Below, one piece after another: positions 45,861-57,700 of a stretch of DNA of 64,000 nt. Position 1 is the first letter of the stretch. Every line of letters starts with the position of its first letter. The notes under the pieces were generated by a model. It was not told the DNA's origin and did no database searches. It saw only the letters and a program-made list of their open reading frames with translations. The translations under genes and the position numbers were made by a program. The stretch covers positions 124,001 through 188,000 of the forward strand of contig JAMXBD010000811.1 of assembly GCA_024138025.1 (NCBI GenBank), read 5' to 3'. Source of the DNA: Combretum micranthum. Lineage: Eukaryota > Streptophyta > Magnoliopsida > Myrtales > Combretaceae.

Positions 45861-47507
45861 GCCTCCCATACATGTTATATCAAAAGTATATGGCCCATAC
45901 ACTTCCCAAACATAGTGTTTGACAAGGTGTTTGAATTTTTTCAAATTTCCCTTGTTTCAAACTTGATTTTTAAATACTTTTATCATATCCTACCTCAACT
46001 AAAACACTACACAAGTATCATACACTATACTGGATACTCTTAACAACTCAAAACATGTATGATTCATCATCATCATCATCACACACACACACTATTTCAA
46101 AATAACTCCTACACATGCAACCACTTATCTTACCACCCATTATCCATCTCTAAACACTTCAACACTTCTTGTACTCAACAACCACACTTAGAACTCATAT
46201 ACTACAACTTCAAGGATCTAAAATTTTTCTCAACAACTACTCAACATATGAAGATTACTTGAAATCTACCATGAACTAACTTTTGATAGAAATTTCTTGG
46301 AATAAAGAGGTAATAATCATCACAAAAAAACATGTAACCTTACCTTAACTTGTAGAAGATGAGTGGGAGTGAATTCTTGGTGAATTAAGCAAGGAAACTT
46401 GATTAAAAAGGTTGGGAAAATAAGCTTGAAATTTACCATGAATTTTGGTCTGTTTTAGATCTATTTTTAGTCGGTTTTTGCTATGTTATTTTTGCAAATT
46501 AAGAGTTAATATTTATCCTTAACTTGTTGACTTTTGGGATAGATTTTAAAAGTAAATTGAGTGGGCTTTGAGCATGATTTTGGCTTGGTTTTGGTCTTGT
46601 TTTAAACCAAAATTCTACTATGTTTAGCATTTTGATTTAGGGTTGGGTTTGTTCTTGAAACTTAAGTTTAGCATGAGTTGAATAACAATATACACTAATA
46701 TCAACCATACTAACACTATATTTATTTTTAACACTCCTAACTTATCAACCATATTTGTATATAATAAATATAATTTAAACAACTCAAACATATATAACAC
46801 ATTTTACTTACCAATCATAAAATACACTACTAATACTAAATCACACTAACTCATCACATTTTATTAATTAGTTATTCACTAAAATTTCTATGTTTCAAGC
46901 AAACATAACATATATAAATTTTACACTAACACATTAAATTTTCATCAACTAAACTCTTAACAAAATTTATAATTTAATTAATTCAACATATATATTCAAT
47001 TAATTATGTATTGAAATTTTGGATATTTCACTTGGGGTTTCAAGAATTGAAATTTCAAATTTCAACTTAATTAATTACTAATCTAATTATATCAACTTCT
47101 CTAATTATTTCCTATAATTTATTTGACTTATTTAATTTATTTAAACCTAATTTTTTTAAACTCAGGAAAAGGTTTTAGGTATTTCATTAATCTAAAGAGA
47201 GCATGATCTGGTTAATTTTTAAACAATTATACTGTCTAACGGAAACTCCTCTTTAGTCAACTTGTAACCGAAATATAATAGATCCAAATTCACTGTTGTA
47301 GCCTCCCTTAAATTACTCACAAATGATCCAACAAACACATGATTGCCAACCCTTCATGGTTAACAAGTCCCAATAAATGGATCACTTGTATCAATAAAGG
47401 TAATCATTACACGCGATCCGTTTCCTTTTATTTTTCCTTTTTCTTCCTAATCTTTTACTTGTTACAATTATTAAAGAGTGAGAGTTGAATTGCATTGATT
47501 CAATTGT

Positions 47508-48040
47508 AGGATTGTAAATGAATCAAGTTGAAAGGAAACTATATCAAGCTAAAATTCAAATACAAAACTCAAAACTTGACTCAAATTCAATCATGCTTTA
47601 ATTTTCAAGCTCGAATTTGACTCGAAATAATACTTGATGAACTTGAAATCGACTCTATTAGACTCTATTATTTGAATAAAAATCAATTAGACTAAAAAAT
47701 AAGTTGGGATTTGATAATAGAATAAGATTTTTAGTTGATTTAGTCTTAACATATTATAAATGTGAACTATTGAATATGTGGGGGGAGACAAACCAAGATA
47801 CAAAAATATGCTTTAAAAATGAGAAAAATACATGTTTTATAATTTTTTAATAAAAAAATATAAACTTGATTGGGATTACAAGCTACTCAAAACAAGTATT
47901 TTAAAACTAGAACTTGAACTCGAAAACTATTTGAGCAACTCGAATTTGAACTCGACCCAATTATAGTTAAATGACATTTGAGTTATCAATGAGTTAAATT
48001 GGAAGAGCCTGCAAGTAAGCTCGAGTAAGTTACAACCCTA
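47508..48040. mobile_element. MITE-like element with terminal inverted repeats
   Basis: Left end aggattgtaaatgaatcaag and right end ctcgagtaagttacaaccct are imperfect inverted repeats, rich in gaactcgaa/ttcgagtt words. No coding potential and no clear target duplication were found. An inverted, truncated relative lies at 60507-60810. The class (hAT-like?) is uncertain. Confidence 0.5.
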
Positions 48041-48329
48041 TTATATTGAAAACCAGTATTCATATCACTTGATTATGATAGTAAATTTTTTTTAAAGTAC
48101 AAATTGAAAATAAAGGTTTTAAGTAGCATTATTTAATTCCTAAGATTTTTATACTAACTTTGTTATAAGTACATCAATTGTCTGTAATTGTAGCTGAACA
48201 TACATAATTTATATGCATTATTTACTGTATTATTTATCCTCTATTTGAACTTAAGACAAAAATATATTCTTTATATTAGTAAAACGTACATTCTCTATTT
48301 GTACTAGCAAAGTACACTTTCTTTTTTTC

Positions 48330-48432
48330 AATTTTTTTTTTTTAGTAATACAACGGGAAGTGGAGAATCAAACCCGGAATCTCCTACTCAAAAGTTTAAA
48401 AGGTGATACCACTAAGTCACAATGCTATTGGC
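48330..48432 (-). mobile_element. tRNA-derived SINE
   Basis: On the minus strand: a box A-like tgacttagtggta (48419-48407), 32 nt later a box B-like ggtttgattctcc (48374-48362), then a short body and a tail ending in 14 A (48343-48330). This is the layout of tRNA-derived SINEs with an internal RNA polymerase III promoter. No cloverleaf of a working tRNA forms. It lies ~45 bp upstream of the MADS gene TATA box. Confidence 0.65.
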
Positions 48433-48478
48433 TTGCTCTTTCGGTTGGAAATACCTTATACAATCAAATTGTTTGTCT

Positions 48479-48487
48479 TATAAATAG
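48479..48487 (+). promoter_or_regulatory. TATA box of the MADS-box gene
   Basis: TATAAATAG 131 bp upstream of the ATG at 48610, a normal plant distance. The SINE and the LTR/MITE block are immediately upstream, so the native promoter is short or has been replaced. Confidence 0.5.
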
Positions 48488-48609
48488 CTCTACATATACT
48501 TAAAACTACCAAACTCTAAAAAGCTCTTTACATACAACTTTATCACTTTCTTTTTTGAATTTCTTTACCAAGTTATATTATTACTTATATTTTGAATCTT
48601 ATTTTCACA

Positions 48610-48788
48610 ATGTCTCAGAAGAAGAATTTGGAAAAGATTGAAGATATAACGAAACGCCAAGTAACCTACCCTAAAAGAAGAAACAGTTTGATAAGAAAGA
48701 GCGAGAAGAACTCAATGTGTTGCAATGCAGATGTTGCATTTATCTCGTTTTCACCCTCTGGTCGCATGAGTAAATATTGCAATGGAAG
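48610..48788 (+). other. MADS gene exon 1 (MADS domain)
   Basis: ATG at 48610 is preferred over the upstream ATG at 48592 because [12 protein letters not shown] aligns with the usual MGR.K..IKRIE start. It ends at a donor gaag/gtagtg in phase 2, joining AGT to exon 2 ([12 protein letters not shown]), where the reading stays open. Confidence 0.65.
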
Positions 48789-51700
48789 GTAGTGCTTAAA
48801 TTGTAGATTTATTATGATAAATTTTTTATATTTTTATCATTAACCATTATTTTGTACTCTAATTGCAATTTTTTTTTTCTTTTTCCTCTTCATATAGTTT
48901 TGCAGATTTAATTCAACGCTATGTTGATTTCCCAATAGAACAAAGAAATAGGTGAAAAATATTTTCTATTCCATTTCATAATTTTTTTATTGGTAATATT
49001 CAGGGTTTTGACATTTTTTTTTTGTTTTCCCTGTGATGTTTTCAAATTGATACAATTTGCCAGCCACACAAATATTAAGGTACAACTTTATTTAATTATC
49101 TTAAGTATGTTATCAATTCATTACAACTACAGATTTTTTGCCCCAGTTAGTTTCCACTCATAAACTAAATGTACAACTCTGGCATTATAGGAAAAGGTGG
49201 ATAAGATAAGAGATCTTCACTATATAAGAGGAGATGAAAGCAAGCTGCATTATCTTCGCAATAAGTCTCTCTCTCTCTCTTTCTCTCTTTGTGTCCCCCT
49301 AGTCTAATTGGACATAGTGTCTCTCTATTTGTGATCTAGTTAAGTTTGAGTTAGAATTTACTTAAATTTCATTCCACACAATGGAATTGACTTTGAAATA
49401 ATTTATTGAGTCGAGTTTGAATTTTATGGTGTTTGGTTTGACTAATTCTTAAGCTTAAAAGAATTCAACTCAAACTTGAGTGTTAATTGAGTTTAAATAT
49501 CAAAATTAGTTGAATTTGAATAATAATCTAAAATAAGAAAATCGAAACATGCTCAGTCAAGAAATCTCAAGTTTGTTGAATAAGACTTTAAGTCGAGTGT
49601 GAAGTCTAAAATTTTCATACAATTGAAACTCTTAATTAATGTTGTGTCATCTTGATTTAGGTTATTTATAACCCTAGTTGAGATGTAAGGGGAGCATATA
49701 AATTCAATCCTATTTATTAAGGAACACTCAATTGATTACCAACCCACAATTACTTATTTAAAATTTTCTAGCATAGGATTAAGAGACGAGAGGAAGATGA
49801 GTAACCGTTACATGACTCAACGAAACAGATCCATTAGGAGTATTGTGATGTAGACGGGATCGCGAATAAGTGAGTTGTCGAAGAAGCAACGGAGGAAGAC
49901 CAAGCTGTAGGAGATGGACCGGCTTGCCAATTTAATTTATTTTACCATTTCTATTTCATTTATTTTGACGTTTCTATTTTATTTATTTTACCGTTTTCAT
50001 TTTATTTATTTTAGAGGACTTAAAGGTCGTATTTATTTTACCGTTTCTATTTCATTTATTTTGACGTTTCTATTTTATTTATTTTATCGTTTTCGTTTCA
50101 TTTATTTTAGGAAACTTAAAGGTCGTATTCAAGCCTTATAAATGGCATTGTAACCCTTTGTATAGATTATTATTAACTTTTGATATTTGAAGTTCCTTAT
50201 TGAGAAATTCTCTCATAAAGTTTGCATTGTTATTGCAAATTTTGATCTTTGAACGCTTTACGCTGTGTCAGGTGATATCAGAGCGAGGATGGCTACCTAC
50301 AATGATAGCGGTGCTCTCCGTGACGATGTTCAGGAGGGTGGAGCCTCTTAGGAGGACGAGGCGTTGCAACGATTGGAGCGACGTCTAGAGCAATGGATGG
50401 ATCACAGATTCTAGCGTTTCGAGGAACGTCTTGATGAGATTATAGATCGTCTGGTTGCTTTGGAAATTGATGCAAACAGGAGACGTGATGACAATAGAAG
50501 ACCAGGGGACGATGTAGCTCGTGGGGAACCTATTGACAGACCAAATCCTGCCCGTAGACAACTTATATATGATGAAAATTCTGAAGAGAGCGATGTCGAA
50601 CCACCTTGATTTGCTCGCAATCCACCATACGGTGGTCGAAGACGGAATGATTATGATGATAGAGATACTAGAAATTTTCGACATCAGCGATATGGTGGGT
50701 ATAAAAGAGATGGTTATGATGATCGAGATGGTGGAGACTTTCGATTGAAAGTTGACATCCCATATTTTAATGGAAATCTTGGAATTGAAGAGTTTTTAGA
50801 TTAGGTTGCTGATGTGGATCGGTTCTTTGATTATGCGGAGACTCCTCCCGAAAGAAAAGTCAAGTTAGTGGCATGTCGATTAAAGGGAATGGCTTCTGCA
50901 TGGTGGGAGCGGATTCAATATAGGTGAGAACGAGAAGGAAAGGGTTCGGTTCACACTTGATATTGGATGAAGTATTTAATGAAATTAGAATTCCTACCGC
51001 CTGATTACGAGCAGATTTTGATTCAATAGTATCAGAGGTGTCAGCAAGGAAATAAATCTGTCCATGAGTTTACTACTGAATTTATGAGGTTAGTAGAAAG
51101 AAATAATCTTATAGAATCTGAAGGTCAACAGGTGGCTCGGTATTTAGAATGATTGAAACCAACCTTATGGGATAGAATTGGGGTCCAGGTAATTCGCACC
51201 TTGAGTGAGGCGAAGAATCTAGCATTGAGGGCTGAATTGATGCAGCAAGAGCGTGGAAATAGAAATTATGGGAGATATAGATCTACTACCTGGTTAAAGG
51301 AGAAGAGCAAAGAGGTAGAGGACCAAACGAATCGTGGATTCAATGTAAAGAATAAATCCCTAGAGGATAAAGTTGTAGGAAAACGTCCTATGAATGAGGA
51401 ACAGGATAAAGAGGGTAAGAAGATGGATAATCCTTATGCGAGACCCATGGTGGGGAAGTACTTTCGTTGTGGTCAACCGGGGCATAGATCGAATGAATGT
51501 CCTAAGAGGAAGACCGTTAATATTGTAGAAAAAGAAGAAGGTGATGAAGGCATCTGTTGTGAAGCCGATGGAGATGAGGAGGAGGAATATGATGAAGAAG
51601 AAGAGAGAGTGTATGTTGTTTGAAGGTTGATGCTGACACCAAAGTGTGAAGATCATACCTAGCGCCACCAATTGTTCAGAACTAGATGTACTATTGATGG

Positions 51701-54700
51701 TAAGGTGTTTGGTGTGATTATTGATAGCGGTAGTTGTGAAAATATAATAGGAAAGAAGACAGTTCAAAATTTGAGATTGCTTGCAGAGAAACATCCAAAT
51801 CCTTATACTTTGGGATGGATTAAGTCAGTCGCTGGAAAAATTGAAGTGACGGAACGCTGCAAAGTTCCATTCTCCATAGGTAAGTATAATGATGTTGTGT
51901 ATTGTGATATAGTTGATATGGATGTGTGCCACCTCCTGTTTGGTAGGCCTTGGCAATATGATGTTAATGCGCAACATTCAGGAAAGAGTAATGTGTATAA
52001 ATTAGAAAGGGAAGGGTGAAATATACTTTGCTACCACTGAAAGACAAGACTCCTTTACCAGATAAGGGTATGTTTTTGTTGTGGTGAAGGATTTTGGGGC
52101 TGAGATGAAAGAAACTAGGCAAGTGCATGCGTTAATTGTGAAACAGGTTCTGATGAATGATGTTGAGTTGCAAGTGGAGGAGCAGCCTGAATTAGTTCGC
52201 CTTTTGCTACAGGAATTTAAGGAATTGATGCCAGATGACATACCAGCTAGGTTGCCACCATTGAGGGACATGCAGCACCAAATAGACCTTATTCCTGGAG
52301 CCAACCTTCCTAATCTTCCACATTACAGGATGAACCCGAAAGAGAGTGAGATTCTCAAAGAGAAGGTTAAGGAGTTATTGAAAAAGGGTTTGATCCAAGA
52401 GAGTTTGAGCCCATGTGCAGTGCATGTTTTATTGACACCTAAGAAAGATGGAGTTGGAGAATGTGTGTAGATAGCAGGGTTATAAATAGGATAACTGTGG
52501 GATACAAATTTCCAATACCACGATTGGATGACATGCTTGATAGGCTACTTGGGGCTAAATGGTTTTCCAAAATAGATCGGAAGAATGGATACCATCAAAT
52601 TAGAATCCAGCCTGGTGACGAATGGAAGACCGCCTTTAAGACGAAGGAAGGTTTATATGAGTGGTTAGTCATGTCATTCGGGTTATCCAATGCTCCTAGC
52701 ACATTCATGTGGCTAATGCACCAGGTATTAAAACCCTTTATGGGTAAATTTGTAGTGGTGTATTTTGATGATATTTTGATCTATAGCAAATGTGAGGATG
52801 AACATTTATTGCATTTGAAGAGTGTATTGACAGCCCTGCACGAGAATAAATTATATATTAATTTTAAGAAGTGTAGTTTCATGACAAACAAGTTGCTTTT
52901 TCTGGGTTATGTTGTATCGGCTGATGGTGTCCGGGTTGATGAAACAAAGGTGCAGGCAATTAGAGAGTAGCATACTCCTAAAAATGTCTTTGAGTTGCAA
53001 AGCTTTCATGGCTTAGTAGCTTTCTATCGCAGGTTTATTAGGAATTTTAGCACTATTGCTGCACCTATAATAGAGTGTTTAAAGAAAGGGAAGTTCTTGT
53101 GGATTGAAGAAGTAGCTTCTAGTTTTGCAATCTTAAAAGAAAAATTGAGTACAACACCAGTACTTGCTCTCTTAGACTTTGAGAAGTTGTTTGAAGTGGA
53201 TTATGATGCCAGTGGAGCGGGCATAGGAGCTGTTCTATCTCAAGCGAAGAGGCCAATTGCATTTTTTAGTGAGAAACTTAGTGATGCCAGACGAAAATGG
53301 AGCACTTATGACAAAGAGTTTTTATTCTGTAGTGCGTGCTCTTAAAATTTGGGAGCATTACTTGATTGGAAAGGAATTTGTGTTATTTTCAGATCATGAG
53401 GCTCTAAAATATCTGAATAGTCAAAAGAGAATAAGTACTGACATGCATGCGAGATGGTGTCAATTTCTACAAAAGTTTCCATTTAGATTAAGACACAAAT
53501 CTAGAGCTCAGAATAAAGTTGAAGATACTTTAAGCAGGCGAGCTTCTTTGTTGATGACTTTGAGTCAGGATATTTTGGGGTTTGAGCAGCTTAAAGATGC
53601 ATATGCCCAAGATGAGGATTTTTTTGACATATGGCACCAGGTATCAAATAATCATTTTGTTTCTGGTTTTTATTTATCTGATGGTTATTTGATGCATGAG
53701 AATCAATTATGTCTGCCAAGAACTTCATTGAGAGAGAAGGTGGTTAGTGATCTTCATGGGGGTGGATAAAACTCTAGGACGTGATAAAACTCTAGCAGCA
53801 GTGAGGGAGAGATTTTATTGGCCATAACTTAGACGAGATGTGAGTACATTTGTAGAGAAGTGTTATGCTTGTCAGAGATCAAAGGGGTATTCTAAAAATA
53901 CTGGTCTGTACATGCCTTTACCAGTGCCTGAACACATTTGGGAGGATTTGTCCATGGATTTTGTGCTGGGATTGCCACGTACACAGAGAGGATTCGATTC
54001 TGTTTTTGTAATTGTTGACCGGTTTTCCAAAATGTCACACTTCATTCCTTGTAGAAAAACTACTGATGCGGTTGGTGTGGCTAGATTGTTCTTTAAGGAA
54101 ATCGTTCGTTTACATGGAGTTCCCAAGACCATCACTTCAGATCGAGATAGAAAATTTTTGAGTCATTTTTGGAGAACATTGTGGAAGCTATTTGATTCAT
54201 CTTTACAATTTAGCAGCACAGCTCATCCACAAACTGATGGTCAGACGGAAGCGGTCAATCGAACTTTGGGCAATATGGTTCGCAGTTTTTGTGGTGATAA
54301 ACCGAAGCAATGGGACATCATCCTTCCTCAGGCTGAGTTTGCCTATAATAGTGCTGTTCATAGTGCTATAAGAAGATCTCTTTTTTCAATTGTCTACACT
54401 AAGGTACCACAACACACTCTTGATTTACTTAAATTGCCTAAAAGAGAGTATAAATATTCCAGTAAAGTATATGGCAGAGCAAGTGGTAGATGTTCAGAAA
54501 GAGGTAAAGCAAAGGTTGGAAGAAGCCAATCAACGCTATAAGCAAGCTGCTGATAAACATCGAAGGCATGAAATATTTCAAGAGGGTGATCAGGTTATGG
54601 TTTTCTTACACAAGGAGAGATTTGCTATAGGAACCTACAGCAAGCTTAAACCAAAGAAACCAAAGAAGTATGGTCCTTATATAGTGCTGCAACGCATAAA

Positions 54701-57700
54701 TGATAATGCATACATAGTGGATTTGCTCGACAGCTGGGGTATTTCCAAAACATTCATTATGGCAGATTTATCAAAGTTTCATGATTCTGGAGATGCTCTC
54801 TATCTGGACCTATCCAATGACTCGAGGACGAGTCTTATTCAAGTGGAGGAGACTGATGTAGACGGGATCGCAAACAAGTGAGTTGTCGAAGAAGCAACAG
54901 AGGAAGACCAAGCTGTAGGAGATGGACTGGCTTGCCAATTTAATTTATTTTACTGTTTCTGTTTCATTTATTTTGATGTTTCTATTTTATTTATTTTACC
55001 GTTTTCGTTTCATTTATTTTAGGGGACTTAAAGGTCGTATTTATTTTACCGTTTCTGTTTCATTTATTTTGACGTTTCTATTTTATTTATTTTACCGTTT
55101 TCGTTTCATTTATTTTAGAAAACTTAAAGGTTATATTCAAACCTTATAAATGGCATTGTTACCCTTTGTATAGATTATTATTAACTTTTGATATTTGAAG
55201 TTCCTTATTGAGAAATTCTCTTATAAAATTTGCATTGTTATTGTAAATTTTGATCTTTAAACGCTTTACGCTGCGTCATATTATGACGTTGAAAAAACAT
55301 TATCCTGTTAAAAAGCGTTACCATTTTAGAAAATTGCCTAAGTTGCTACGAAACCCTCCTAGCTCCCTGTCTACTAGATCGTTGTCTGTGTCTATCAAGT
55401 TCACGAGTATAATGCATTTTATTTTTCGAATTCCATATTGTTTTTATTACATGTGGCGCTGTTTTAATAGACATATCTAAATACTTCACTGATTCTATAG
55501 CTGTTCTGTGCTTTTTCTGTTTTTAACTTCATGGAACTTGGGATGCATCCAGACTGGAAGTAAGTATAGATTCCCCTCGGCTAATTAAATATATTTTTTT
55601 GTATAATTAATTAGATTAAATGGAAAATAATTGTGAATTTTCTTTACCTAAGCTTTTGGAGCTGCAAGTCAAGAAGCGTTCACTTGAGATTGATGTCCTG
55701 GAGGCCAGGCTAAGGTAACATTTTTCAATATAAATGCTTTGTATTTTTAATTTTTGATAATTCAAATATAAACTCTTGTTTATGGTAGTTTGGTACTTGT
55801 ACTATTAATTTGATTGCAATCTGAAGAAAATTTGAATACTCAATGGTTAACCAAATTAAAAGTACATACACCAAATTATAACAAAATTGAAAAGGATGAA
55901 TACTTAATTTAATATTTGAATTTTACCTATTTTTGGTATAAGTCATTTAATTTTTTAAGGTATTGATTTGTTATTTAGTTACAAATGTTTTGAGATCATT
56001 TGTAGTATATGTATCTATTGTGTGGTTATTTGTGAAAATAGATAAAGTTTAGGGACTGGATTAATACTTTTAAAGTTTAGTATTGACTGTTAAAATGGGT
56101 AAATTTTAGGTAATAAATTTATATTTACCCCATTTAAAAAAAAAAAGAGATACAAAATTAGTGCAAAAAAAAGGAAAAAAAATCCTATACATTACATTAC
56201 ATTGCCAAAAATTGAACATACCGATACTTGTAGAAATTAATACAAACTTCTCAAAGTCTTGACATTTATTTTTACATTTTATTTTTTGGATTATAATGCT
56301 ATGTTACGTTTTGGAAGGGATTATGAGCCTGATGAAAAAAAGAAAGAACTCCTTATCTGAATTATTGTCTTGCAAGACAAACTTGCTGATAAGCTTGCAA
56401 GTTGTCATGGATAGAAAGGTATGTCCTCTTTTCTTATTATGTTAATTGTAAATAAAATTATCTATCTTGTTAATTAACTTTCCAAATTACAATTATATTT
56501 GTTTTAGTAACCAATATAAGGAAACTGGACTTTAAAAATAAAGTCAAATTCTATTTTTAAAATTAAATTTTTTTATAAAAATCATAGTCGTCGTTGTAGA
56601 AATATAACTTGTTTTATTCATTTTCCACCACAAAAATTTATATGTTCAAAGATCAGTTTCTTGAAGCTAGTGATTCCTTCGCGCCCCCCCACCACCACCA
56701 CCACCACCCCCCCCCCCTCTAATGCTACATCTTATTGTATGTTGAGATATATATATAATATATATTATATATATATGTATATATATTCACCTCTTTCTTG
56801 TTGGTTCGAACCAGAAATTTTTGCTCGAAAATCCATCTTTTTCCAGCGGGCCATCAATTGTTCAGGTAATCTAATATTCATATACTTTTGCATGGCATCT
56901 TAAAAATAAGCTTAAATCCATTTGTAGAGGGGGTCGATAAAAGGATTTGGACAGTAAACAATTATCCAATGTAAAATTTGTATATCATTGCTTAATATCA
57001 TATTACATTTAATGTTAATTTCTGATTTGATCTATAAAAGCATGGTCGACACGTATTTTTCCAAACTAGAGTAAGACCAGAGATCTACCACCTTAAACTT
57101 AGGAATTTTTTAAATGTTATCTTTAAGATTTATATCAATGTTGTTATCTTGAGATTTAAGATAAAAAAAAGTAACCATCAATGATTTTTTAAAATATGAT
57201 TATATGAGTGGTAGTAATTTTAGAAACTAACCAATGTCCATTAATTTTAGACATCCATAACATATATGTACACGTGTTGTATACTTTCTATGGAATATAT
57301 TTGTGTTATGGAGAGTTTTGAAATAGTTATTTAAACTTTGGAATCTAGGAAATATTTTCTTAAAAATTTATAAGAGTTCTCTTACCAATGCCAATTCTTC
57401 AAACTTAATATTCATACACATTTATCACCAGATCTATATAAAAGCCTGGTCTACAATTGTATTTTTAGAGTTGGACTCGAGATTTAAATCTATATCAATT
57501 TTGTTATTAATCTTTCGATGTACTTCTTCGAACTTTGGAATCTATGAAATGCTGTCTTAAAAATTTGTAAGAGTTTGTTACCGAATCTTACAGAATATCT
57601 ATTAGCTAATTAAAAAAGTTTATTTACTAATTTATTAGCTATATATATTCTTCGATATATTGAGGTAAAATTCTTATGTTATATATACATCATGATAAAT

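Larger units (their letters stand above)
43322..47186 (-). mobile_element. Family C solo LTR (minus strand), 3.9 kb
   Basis: TTAAT flanks it (43317-43321, 47187-47191). The minus strand starts TGAAATACC at 47186, like TGAAATAGC of family B, and ends GGGTGTTACA at 43322. Landmarks in B order are a donor-like caagttaaggtaaggtt (~46345), a repeat array (45508-45900), exon 2 with donor gtacgcggtaacttgc (44422-44518), the gtgtactgagcttcggctcat stretch, and an acidic final reading (43777-43730). No internal coding domain and no second LTR are present. It is a relative of family B with a different array sequence. Small ORFs near 45410-46262 lie in or beside the array and are not supported. Confidence 0.8.
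49846..55278 (+). mobile_element. Ty3/gypsy retrotransposon in the MADS gene intron
   Basis: A 5.4-kb element with 425-bp LTRs (49846-50270, 54854-55278) and target duplication tattg/tatta (49841-49845, 55279-55283; one mismatch). It has an initiator tRNA-Met primer binding site, gag-protease-RT-RNase H-integrase in that order, and a polypurine tract aagtggaggagac (54841-54853). Order and primer point to the chromovirus side of Ty3/gypsy, but no chromodomain is visible. It lies in the same orientation as the host gene. By eye the LTRs differ at ~23 of 425 positions, nearly all transitions, and many stops and frameshifts break the coding region. Inactive. Confidence 0.95.

Noticed and set aside
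48362..48419. Possible tRNA gene on the minus strand
   Set aside because: Box A and box B are present but acceptor and anticodon stems do not form, and a poly-A tail follows; a SINE fits better.
49914..50141. 75-codon ORF of repeated Phe/Tyr/Leu, also at 54922-55149
   Set aside because: It is the 96-bp LTR tandem repeat read through, not a membrane protein.
51360..51794. Minus-strand 144-codon ORF
   Set aside because: Antisense shadow of gypsy gag-protease; no domain.
53766..53793. gataaaactctag repeated twice
   Set aside because: Small local duplication inside decayed pol; not a direct-repeat array or attachment site.
56746..56786. TA-rich near-palindrome in a MADS intron
   Set aside because: Simple TA microsatellite; no terminal repeats or target duplication.
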